Of a stretch of 62,226 bases of DNA, positions 1 to 6,708 are shown one piece after another; within the stretch, counting starts at the first letter, position 1; every line of letters begins with the position of its first letter. The position numbers and the translations under genes are program-made. Below the pieces are notes generated by a model. It did not search any database. It was not told the DNA's origin and worked only from the letters and a program-made list of their open reading frames with translations. The stretch lies in assembly GCA_902555055.1 (NCBI GenBank), contig CACDQN010000005.1:1-62226 (forward strand). Reading direction: 5' to 3'. The stretch comes from an uncultured Candidatus Actinomarina sp. (GTDB lineage: Bacteria > Actinomycetota > Acidimicrobiia > Actinomarinales > Actinomarinaceae).

Positions 1-1719
1 AGATCTGAAATTATTCAATTAAGAATTTTCTTTTATTTATTTTCTTTTGGAATAAGAAAGTTCTTTATAAAAGACTCAAAAATTCCTGAGTTTATTAAAA
101 ATTTACAAAGCTCTAATTTATCTTTATTGAGAAAACTTGGTTCTGGAATTACTGCATTGTTTGGTTTAAGTACTGCACGATCACTTGATGGCGAGGGTTC
201 AGTATACAAATACCTTGACTACCCCGTACATAAAAATACAAAAATTGAAAAGAAAGCTGTCTCAATTCCAAAAAGTATAGAAGTTGCAGTAATTGGAAGT
301 GGATCTGGTGGAGGTGTTGCTGCAAATATACTTAATGAAAAATATGAAGTAGGAATATTTGAAAAAGGTAGTTATGGAAATGGAGAAATTAACAATGAAA
401 CATTTGGTTACCACAACTTTTATGACACTAATGGAATACAGCAAACCAGAGGATACAAAGTTCTACTTTTAGCTGGTAAAGGAATTGGCGGAGGTACAAG
501 TATTAACTGGACAACTTCTTTAAGAACCCCAGATAAGATATTGAGTGAATGGGATACGCTTACTGGTCAAGATAACTATTTCAATTCCAACGAATTCAAA
601 AGCAGCATGGATTATGTTTGTAGTGAATTAAATGTAGATATAGCAAATAATAAAATACCCCAAAAAGAAGTTAAATTAGCTGAAGGACTTGAACTTAATA
701 ATCTAAATTATAAAATCATTCCAAGAAATACGATTAATGATGAATGTACTGAATCTGGTTTTAGTACTTTTGGACGATACGATGAGAGCATTAACTCATC
801 AAATAAAGTTTGGTTCTCAGAGGATAAATTCAACCTAGAAAATATATTTAATGATACAAATATTAAAAGTTTGGTTATTTCAAACGGAAAAGCAACTCAC
901 ATAAACGTAGAAAATAGTGGTATATTGCATAAAGTCAAAGTAGATAAAGTAATACTCGCAGCTGGTGCTTTAAATACTCCTAAAATTTTGCTAGATAGTG
1001 GATATAAAAACAAACATCTTGGTCAAAATTTAAAACTTCATCCTGTGTCAGGTGTTGCTGGGAAATTCTCTGAGGAGCAAAAGCCCTGGGCAGGCTCAAT
1101 GCAAGGAATTTATTCTGATGATAATTTGTTTTTGAAAGATAATTATGGATACCTTTTAGAAGGATTACCAATGCATCCAAGTCTATTCTTTCCATTTTTC
1201 CCAAATAATCAAGATAAGTTTGATGATTTTATTGAAAGTTATAACTATTGGTCTGGTGGGATTGTTTTAACATCAGACACTAGCTCTGGTTCTATTATTA
1301 ATAAAAATCCTCAACACTTGTGGGACTACAATCTAAATGACACTGACCATAGCAATCTACTTCACGGTATAGAGAACCTTGTAAGAGCAAACTATCTAGC
1401 TGGAGCAGAAGAAATTATGGTCGCAGCTTCGCCAACTATGCATTGGAAAAAATCATCGACTGTAAATATTGAAGAATTCATAAATAATATAAAAGCAATA
1501 AAAAATGAGCCTTTTAGAATTCTTCTTGGTTCAGCACATCAAATGGGAACAGCAAGGATAAACCCAAACCCAGATCATGGAGTTGTTGATTTAGATGGGA
1601 AAGTGCATGGTTTAGAGAATGTATATATAGTTGATGCTTCTAACTTTCCAAGATGTTCAGGAGTCAACCCTATGATTAGTATTCAATCCATGAGCCACTT
1701 TTTGACTTCAAAAATTTAG
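1..1719 (+). CDS. GMC-family FAD oxidoreductase (long-chain alcohol oxidase-like), 5' partial
   Basis: The reading frame is open from the first base of the window, so the true start lies upstream and 572 residues are visible. A TTG at 127 is an internal codon, not a convincing start. After a hydrophobic, basic N-terminal stretch comes a Rossmann FAD-binding motif (IGSGSGGG, about residue 98). The C-terminus has the GMC_oxred_C signature: HQMGT, then VDASNFP and GVNPM, which supply the active-site His and Asn. The family oxidises alcohols with FAD. The N-terminal extension resembles long-chain alcohol oxidases, but the substrate is inferred only. It converges on the thioesterase gene with a one-base gap. 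Confidence 0.85.
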   Translation, partial: RSEIIQLRIFFYLFSFGIRKFFIKDSKIPEFIKNLQSSNLSLLRKLGSGITALFGLSTARSLDGEGSVYKYLDYPVHKNTKIEKKAVSIPKSIEVAVIGSGSGGGVAANILNEKYEVGIFEKGSYGNGEINNETFGYHNFYDTNGIQQTRGYKVLLLAGKGIGGGTSINWTTSLRTPDKILSEWDTLTGQDNYFNSNEFKSSMDYVCSELNVDIANNKIPQKEVKLAEGLELNNLNYKIIPRNTINDECTESGFSTFGRYDESINSSNKVWFSEDKFNLENIFNDTNIKSLVISNGKATHINVENSGILHKVKVDKVILAAGALNTPKILLDSGYKNKHLGQNLKLHPVSGVAGKFSEEQKPWAGSMQGIYSDDNLFLKDNYGYLLEGLPMHPSLFFPFFPNNQDKFDDFIESYNYWSGGIVLTSDTSSGSIINKNPQHLWDYNLNDTDHSNLLHGIENLVRANYLAGAEEIMVAASPTMHWKKSSTVNIEEFINNIKAIKNEPFRILLGSAHQMGTARINPNPDHGVVDLDGKVHGLENVYIVDASNFPRCSGVNPMISIQSMSHFLTSKI

Positions 1720-1720
1720 C

Positions 1721-2221
1721 TTAAGGATAATTTTTATCTGGAGCAAAGAACTCTGCCGCATCTAATCCTAAATCAATGAACATGCCATGTGCCTCAACAT
1801 GAATTTCTTCACCTAGTTGAATTATCGCTTCGGTATAAACTTTTTTATTATTAACTTCCTTAACCCAGGCGAAAAGTTCAAATTCTTTTTCAACTGGAGT
1901 TGGTTTAAGAAAGTTAACAGATAAATTTGCAGTTACAGAAAATATATTGTGAATAACTGTTGAATAACCCATCATGTCATCCAAAGCAGCTGAGAGTATG
2001 CCGCCATGAACCAATCCTGGCCCTCCTTCAAATCGCTTGGCGAATGAGTATTTCGCATAAACTTTACGATCTTTAATTTCTGGTTTCATTTGCATGCTAT
2101 CTGTATTGTTACCACTTACAAAAGAAGAGTCCGGATAAATGTCATTTAACAACGTTCCATCAGTCCAGCCAGAAGAGGGATCCATAGCTAATACTTCTCC
2201 AGATATATATTTATAATTCAT
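1721..2221 (-). CDS. PaaI-type hotdog-fold thioesterase
   Basis: A 166-residue single hotdog domain. The typical PaaI/4HBT motif is visible: GLVHGGILSAALDDMMG, with HGG at 72-74 and the acidic residue of the central helix at 81-82. Such proteins hydrolyse acyl-CoA thioesters in the cytoplasm; the acyl group cannot be told from the sequence. No signal peptide or membrane segment. The start overlaps the end of the translin-like gene by 11 bases, so the two are probably co-transcribed from the minus strand. Confidence 0.8.
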   Translation of the reverse strand: MNYKYISGEVLAMDPSSGWTDGTLLNDIYPDSSFVSGNNTDSMQMKPEIKDRKVYAKYSFAKRFEGGPGLVHGGILSAALDDMMGYSTVIHNIFSVTANLSVNFLKPTPVEKEFELFAWVKEVNNKKVYTEAIIQLGEEIHVEAHGMFIDLGLDAAEFFAPDKNYP

Positions 2222-2876
2222 CTTTATTTATATTAGATATATCTTTTCTTAATGATTCATTAATAAAAGCATTTGTTATATCAGATCTTGTTCTTTCTAT
2301 AATTGATCTTGCATTGTCCGCATATCTTCTTAATCCACCCGTTAATGCATCTGGGTAATCTAGTTCATTTAGAATTCCTATGGATTCTTCCATTATATTT
2401 AAGTATTTCTCAGCCTCTGCTATTTCTAAGTTTCTAAGATGTTCTAAAGCTTTCCTTCTCCACTCCCCTATAGTGTCTCCAATACCTTGGATATAACTAG
2501 AAGGATGGACATTAAAATTTGCAAATGGTTCGATAATTCCATTTACTTCAAATGAATAAAACATTACCGCTTCAACAAATTCTCTTTCAGCATCCAAAAC
2601 ATAGCCTGCATAGCTTATTTCTGATACTTCACTACACAATCTATTCAATTTATCAATTTTCTCTTTAGCACTATTTATATAGTCTTCAGAACCTTTTGCA
2701 TCGTTTCTGTGCATGAATCTGATGCTTTTTGAACAATCTCGAACAACTTCACGAGAAATAGATAAAGATTGTTCGCGGATTTCATTCAGAGTATTAAATG
2801 TATCTACTAAATGGTTTAGATTAGATTCTGAATTAGACAAATTAAACAGCTTGCTTGAGGTACTCGATACTTTCAT
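2211..2876 (-). CDS. Translin-family protein
   Basis: About 221 residues, almost wholly helical. The C-terminal half carries the translin signature: a YIQGIGDTIGEWRR segment, then LDYPDALTGGLRRYADNARS and IIERTRSDI. Eukaryotic translins bind and process RNA/DNA as multimeric shells; prokaryotic members (COG2178) are little studied, so the role here is unknown. ATG at 2876 is preferred to a TTG six bases upstream. The 5' end overlaps the upstream membrane-protein gene by about 35 bases, suggesting translational coupling. Confidence 0.75.
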   Translation of the reverse strand: MKVSSTSSKLFNLSNSESNLNHLVDTFNTLNEIREQSLSISREVVRDCSKSIRFMHRNDAKGSEDYINSAKEKIDKLNRLCSEVSEISYAGYVLDAEREFVEAVMFYSFEVNGIIEPFANFNVHPSSYIQGIGDTIGEWRRKALEHLRNLEIAEAEKYLNIMEESIGILNELDYPDALTGGLRRYADNARSIIERTRSDITNAFINESLRKDISNINKDEL

Positions 2877-3219
2877 CTTCAAAAGTTAGATCATTCATAA
2901 AGGCTATATTTCGCTGTTGAATGCTAGCAGCTCTAACTTGAAATGAAGCATAAGCATAAATACCAAACAGGGTATCAATAATTAGATGTAGCAAAAATAA
3001 GCCTACAGAAAGGGTTTGGAGGGAAACAAAAAATGTACCAACAGCTAATACACCCAAGATTAAAAATCCTCTTCTTTGTTTATCAACCATAAAATCATAT
3101 TCATCTGTGTGAACGTTGATACTAGATTTTGAATACTTAAGCTCAGGAAAAATTACAGCTATCGAAAGTGATACCATAAGTGATATTAATACAAGTGTTG
3201 ATCCCATGCCCTGTCCCAA
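2842..3219 (-). CDS. Small membrane protein, unknown function
   Basis: A 125-residue protein I do not recognise. Three hydrophobic segments are visible: the N-terminus (about 7-24), and residues 51-68 and 70-90, with a charged loop between the first two. The C-terminal 35 residues are soluble and acidic. Translation could start at TTG 3219 or at ATG 3207; the GGGA before the ATG favours the latter. Its end overlaps the translin-like gene, so it is probably expressed with it. Confidence 0.6.
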   Translation of the reverse strand: MGQGMGSTLVLISLMVSLSIAVIFPELKYSKSSINVHTDEYDFMVDKQRRGFLILGVLAVGTFFVSLQTLSVGLFLLHLIIDTLFGIYAYASFQVRAASIQQRNIAFMNDLTFEDESIEYLKQAV

Positions 3220-3265
3220 CTTTTACTAATTTAATATTAACCAAAAAAGAAAATTTTTTCAGTTT

Positions 3266-3868
3266 TTAGAACTTATTTTCATTCCCTTGAATTAACCTTT
3301 TTATATTTTCAGAATGTTTAAACACTATAAGAACAAAAATAATAGTTATCAATAATTTATCTGTAGTCTCATTTACTTCGTAAATAAGCAAAGCATTTGA
3401 AATAAGTACGGTACTTAAACTAGCAATAGCTGAAACTCTAGAAATTTTAAAAATTACAAAATAAAAAAGAGCAAGTGTAGGTATGTTTAAATACAAGAAA
3501 TATAGATTTTCAAACAACATGCTTCCAATTGGATTAACTATTGTAAATGCGATATATACCCCTAGATATGTTGCAACGCCCTTACCTCCCTTAAATTTAT
3601 AAAAAATTGGGTATATATGACCTACAACTGCTGCAACTCCATAAATAATTAAATTTTGGTCAAATAATAAAATTGGTATTATTCCTTTTAATACATCACC
3701 GAGCAATACAAAAGCAGCATATTTTTTACCTAATATTCTCATAACATTGGATGTTCCGGGATTTCCACTACCTGATGATGAAATATCAAGATTTTTCAAA
3801 CTTGCAACTATATACGCAAAATTGATTGAACCAATTAGGTAACTCAAAAATATGAACAAAAAACTCAC
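3266..3868 (-). CDS. plsY: Glycerol-3-phosphate acyltransferase PlsY
   Basis: A 200-residue polytopic membrane protein. It transfers the acyl group from acyl-phosphate to glycerol-3-phosphate, the first step of phospholipid synthesis. The PlsY motifs are all present: SYLIGSINFAYIV at the N-terminus, SGSGNPGTSNVMR (about 32-44), and GHIYPIFYKFKGGKGVAT (about 82-99). The start is GTG at 3868. It is preceded by TACAAT and a 7-base gap with no Shine-Dalgarno, which suggests a leaderless mRNA. Confidence 0.93.
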   Translation of the reverse strand: MSFLFIFLSYLIGSINFAYIVASLKNLDISSSGSGNPGTSNVMRILGKKYAAFVLLGDVLKGIIPILLFDQNLIIYGVAAVVGHIYPIFYKFKGGKGVATYLGVYIAFTIVNPIGSMLFENLYFLYLNIPTLALFYFVIFKISRVSAIASLSTVLISNALLIYEVNETTDKLLITIIFVLIVFKHSENIKRLIQGNENKF

Positions 3869-3875
3869 TACTTTG

Positions 3876-3881
3876 ATTGTA
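3876..3881 (-). promoter_or_regulatory. -10 element of a leaderless plsY promoter
   Basis: On the minus strand TACAAT stands 7 bases before the GTG of plsY. This matches the TANNNT-N6/7-start spacing seen at several other genes here. No Shine-Dalgarno is visible. Confidence 0.45.
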
Positions 3882-3946
3882 ATTCATTAAAAATTAATAA
3901 GTTATAACCCATTTATACATTTTTTAAATTTATTGTTAATTAAGTA

Positions 3947-4102
3947 ATGGATAATGAAAAAAGATGCGAAAATAAAAGATTATTTTCAACTGAAATAGAA
4001 GCAAGAAAAGAAAGGCTGTATGTTGAAAAAGAATACAATAAGAAATTTCGTATATATAATTGCAATGATTGCAATGGTTGGCATTTTTCAACAATAAATT
4101 AA
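3947..4102 (+). CDS. Tiny Zn-ribbon-like protein (51 aa)
   Basis: An ATG at 3947 opens a 51-residue basic frame ending one base before uppP. The first two thirds are charged and helical (RLFSTEIEARKERLYVEKEY). The C-terminus reads YNCNDCNGWHFSTIN. The CxxCxxWH ending resembles small actinobacterial and phage proteins that end in YxCxxCxxWHLT and probably bind zinc; it also contains an upstream Cys. No function can be given. The conserved-looking end and tight spacing to uppP argue that it is a real gene. Confidence 0.6.
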   Translation: MDNEKRCENKRLFSTEIEARKERLYVEKEYNKKFRIYNCNDCNGWHFSTIN

Positions 4103-4103
4103 T

Positions 4104-4868
4104 ATGATTGACATTTTTTTAGGAATTTTACAAGGTATAACAGAATTTTTACCGATTTCTTCAAGTGGACACCTTGTTGTTTTTTCATCATTATTTAAAG
4201 AAAATAATTTTAGTACTAATGAAATTGCTTTTTTACACTTGGGAACAGTTTTATCTATTTTATTCTTTTATTACAAAGATTTAATTAAATTAATAAAAAA
4301 TAAGTCTTCGCTTTTAAAAATTATTAAGTTACTAATAGTTGGGATGATACCTGCAGCATTTGTTGGACTAGTGCTTCCGATTAGTCAACTTATTGATGAA
4401 AGTAAATATATATTACTTATTACCGGATTTGCATACATTTCATTTGCAGTAATTATGTATTACTCAGAAAAAAGTGGTGACGGTGAAACGATTATTGAAA
4501 ATATATCAATTAAGGAAGCTTTCACTATTGGAGTAGCTCAAGGTTTTGCTTTGTTACCTGGTGTTTCTAGGTCTGGAATAACATTAATAACTGCAATGTT
4601 CTTAAAAATTAAAAAGACTGACGCAATTTTCTTCTCACTACTTTTGGGGATTCCAACAATTTTTGGCGCCTGGCTAATAACTCTATTACAAAGTTCTGAA
4701 GGCATAAATAGCAACTTAGTTATTCCAACACTATTTGCATTTGTAGCTGGAACGATTGCCATAAAAATACTTATTAACTTTACAGTAAATTCAAAACTTA
4801 AAATATTTTCTTATTATTGTTTTGCAATGGGAATTATAAGCTGTGGCGCCTTCTTAATTAATCTTTAA
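4104..4868 (+). CDS. uppP: Undecaprenyl-diphosphatase UppP (BacA)
   Basis: A 254-residue polytopic membrane enzyme. It dephosphorylates undecaprenyl pyrophosphate so that the lipid carrier for cell-wall synthesis can be reused. Both catalytic motifs are present: ITEFLPISSSGH (about 12-23, with the Glu and Ser/His residues) and LLPGVSRSGIT (about 150-160). The start lies one base after the 51-residue ORF, so the two are probably translated together. The 3' end overlaps the convergent mrp gene by 15 bases. Confidence 0.95.
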   Translation: MIDIFLGILQGITEFLPISSSGHLVVFSSLFKENNFSTNEIAFLHLGTVLSILFFYYKDLIKLIKNKSSLLKIIKLLIVGMIPAAFVGLVLPISQLIDESKYILLITGFAYISFAVIMYYSEKSGDGETIIENISIKEAFTIGVAQGFALLPGVSRSGITLITAMFLKIKKTDAIFFSLLLGIPTIFGAWLITLLQSSEGINSNLVIPTLFAFVAGTIAIKILINFTVNSKLKIFSYYCFAMGIISCGAFLINL

Positions 4869-5879
4869 GTCAATAGGCTTTTTCTTTGGCTGAAATTTTA
4901 ATATCTCATTAGCTATATTTAAAATTTTCTCAAATTCAGGCTTTTCTTTAAATGCAAATAAATTACTTCCCTCTGATGAAACCGTAATATCTTCAAGAAG
5001 AGGAAGTTCCCCTAAAAATGGTACATCTAGTTTCTTTGATAAGTCTTTTCCACCATCTTTTCCAAATGGATATATTTTATTGCCATCCACTTCCATATAA
5101 GACATATTTTCAATCACTCCTATAATGCTTGCATTTACTTTCTTAGACATAATTCCAGACCTCTCAGCAACTATAGTTGCATTTGTTTGAGGAGTTGTAA
5201 TTACTATATTTTCGAAATATTTCAAGAATTGAGATAGAGAAATAGACACATCACCTGTTCCAGGCGGCATGTCTATAAGTAAAACGTCAACATCATTCCA
5301 AAGGACCTCAAATAAGAATTGTTCAATTGCTTTATGAAGCATTGGACCTCTCCAAATAACTGCTTCATCTTGTTTGACAAAGTACTCCATAGAGATAACA
5401 TTTAAATTATTTATTCTTGATGGAAAAATTCTTTCATTAAAAGGGATCGGAGGAAACTTAGCACCAAGAATCTTAGGAACAGAGTAACCCCAAATATCAG
5501 AATCTAATATTCCAACTTTTTTTCCTAATGTATCAAAAGCTATTCCAAGCAAAGATGTTATTGTTGACTTACCTACTCCACCTTTACCTGAAGTTATACC
5601 AATAATTCTTTTATTTTTATGGAAGTTATTTTTTAGTTCTTCTAAATCAATATCGGCTCCAACTAAATTGGATACATGTTGTATTTCTTCATCTGTAGCT
5701 TTAGTAAATTTTATTTTAAAATCGCCTATTTCATCAATTCTGTGCTTAAGAACATCTCTAACCCATTCAATTTCAGTTAAATCGACTATCTCACAAGATT
5801 TCTTTTTAATTTTTGATATAGCTTTAAGTTCAGAAAGACTTTTATTAAAACCGGGGTATATAATATTTTCTAGTTCCAT
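4854..5879 (-). CDS. mrp: Mrp/ApbC-type P-loop ATPase, Fe-S cluster carrier
   Basis: A 341-residue protein. The N-terminal 75 residues look like a degenerate MIP18/DUF59 domain. The ATPase domain starts with a deviant Walker A, SGKGGVGKST (97-106), followed by DSDIWGYSVP and LIDMPPGTGD. These identify the Mrp/NBP35 family, which carries Fe-S clusters to apoproteins. The C-terminal CxxC used for cluster binding in many homologues is absent; the region reads ENMSYMEVDGNKIYPFG. The start ATG is preceded by TACAAT-N7 without a Shine-Dalgarno. Confidence 0.88.
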   Translation of the reverse strand: MELENIIYPGFNKSLSELKAISKIKKKSCEIVDLTEIEWVRDVLKHRIDEIGDFKIKFTKATDEEIQHVSNLVGADIDLEELKNNFHKNKRIIGITSGKGGVGKSTITSLLGIAFDTLGKKVGILDSDIWGYSVPKILGAKFPPIPFNERIFPSRINNLNVISMEYFVKQDEAVIWRGPMLHKAIEQFLFEVLWNDVDVLLIDMPPGTGDVSISLSQFLKYFENIVITTPQTNATIVAERSGIMSKKVNASIIGVIENMSYMEVDGNKIYPFGKDGGKDLSKKLDVPFLGELPLLEDITVSSEGSNLFAFKEKPEFEKILNIANEILKFQPKKKPIDLKIN

Positions 5880-5886
5880 GTTTAGT

Positions 5887-5892
5887 ATTGTA
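5887..5892 (-). promoter_or_regulatory. -10 element of a leaderless mrp promoter
   Basis: Minus-strand TACAAT lies 7 bases before the mrp ATG, with no ribosome-binding site between them. It fits the leaderless pattern found repeatedly in this window. Confidence 0.45.
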
Positions 5893-5918
5893 TGTGTATT
5901 AGGTTATTAAATTAAATT

Positions 5919-6407
5919 ATGTTAAAAAGAAATCTTATTCTTCTACTGTTGGCTTTAACCCTCGGTGTAGTCATTGTTAACTCACCTCTGAAAAGTAATT
6001 CAGAAAGTAGTATGTATTCGACAGTTAACGATGGTATTGTTTTAAATGAACTTCTAGAGATTGATAATTTCACTAAATCTAACAATATTACAATATTGAA
6101 TCTTTGGGCAAGTTGGTGCATTCCATGTCAAAATGAGGTAGAAGAATTAAAGAAAATAAGCCAAAATGAAAATTATCAAGTAATAGGAATATTAGTTGAT
6201 GACTCTGTTGAAAATGGTAAAGAGTTTATTCTAAAAAATAATATCAACTACATCAATGTACTGGATGAATTCAGTGCAGACCAATTATTAATTAAATTTA
6301 TGTGGAGTGGTATCCCAACAACTATAATACTTAATCAAAATCTTGAGATTCTTTACACAATTAATGGAGAAATAACTGCAAAAGAAATATTTAATCTTTC
6401 AGATTAA
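5919..6407 (+). CDS. TlpA/ResA-type thioredoxin, membrane-anchored
   Basis: A 162-residue protein with one N-terminal membrane segment (about 5-21, after MLKRN), so the domain faces outside. The thioredoxin motif is NLWASWCIPCQNE, with the redox cysteines at 67 and 70. The cis-proline loop is GIPTTIIL, near residue 131. TlpA-like proteins reduce extracytoplasmic disulfides, for example in cytochrome c maturation; the partner here is unknown. It is transcribed divergently from mrp across a 39-base gap. Confidence 0.88.
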   Translation: MLKRNLILLLLALTLGVVIVNSPLKSNSESSMYSTVNDGIVLNELLEIDNFTKSNNITILNLWASWCIPCQNEVEELKKISQNENYQVIGILVDDSVENGKEFILKNNINYINVLDEFSADQLLIKFMWSGIPTTIILNQNLEILYTINGEITAKEIFNLSD

Positions 6408-6439
6408 TTATTAATTAAGAAAAGTTTATAATTTAAGTA

Positions 6440-6577
6440 TGGATGCAATACTTTTCTGGAGAATTTTTTTTAGTACTAGGTAGTCTTTTATACCTTGGTG
6501 CATCTGGTTTATTTACACTTAAATTGCTGGCAGCTGCAACAGGCAGAAAAAGAATAATAGATTTATTTATTAGGTAG
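6440..6577 (+). CDS. Small single-pass membrane protein (45 aa)
   Basis: An ATG at 6440 opens a 45-residue frame ending at TAG 6577. Residues 4-33 are strongly hydrophobic (Leu/Gly/Ala-rich, including LVLGSLLYLGASGLF). The tail is basic (GRKRIIDLFIR), giving a positive-inside pattern. I do not recognise the family. It fills the gap between the tlpA-like gene and the tRNA, and its composition is that of a coding membrane segment rather than random AT-rich DNA. Confidence 0.45.
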   Translation, partial: WMQYFSGEFFLVLGSLLYLGASGLFTLKLLAAATGRKRIIDLFIR

Positions 6578-6581
6578 TTAG

Positions 6582-6655
6582 TAGCGGGGGTAGGATTTGA
6601 ACCTACGACCTCTGGGTTATGAGCCCAGCGAGCTACCAGACTGCTCCACCCCGCG
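6582..6655 (-). tRNA. Initiator tRNA-fMet (CAT anticodon)
   Basis: The minus strand folds as a full cloverleaf: acceptor CGCGGGG, anticodon stem CTGGG/CCCAG around CTCATAA, T-arm GTAGG-TTCAAAT-CCTAC, and a 3' strand CCCCGCT with discriminator A. The first pair (C1-T72) cannot form, and the anticodon stem holds three consecutive G-C pairs. Both are hallmarks of initiator tRNA. The CCA end is not encoded. Confidence 0.96.
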
Positions 6656-6708
6656 CTGATTTATTAATAGTAACTAGATTTAAATTAAACTCAAGAAAAT
6701 TCTAATTG

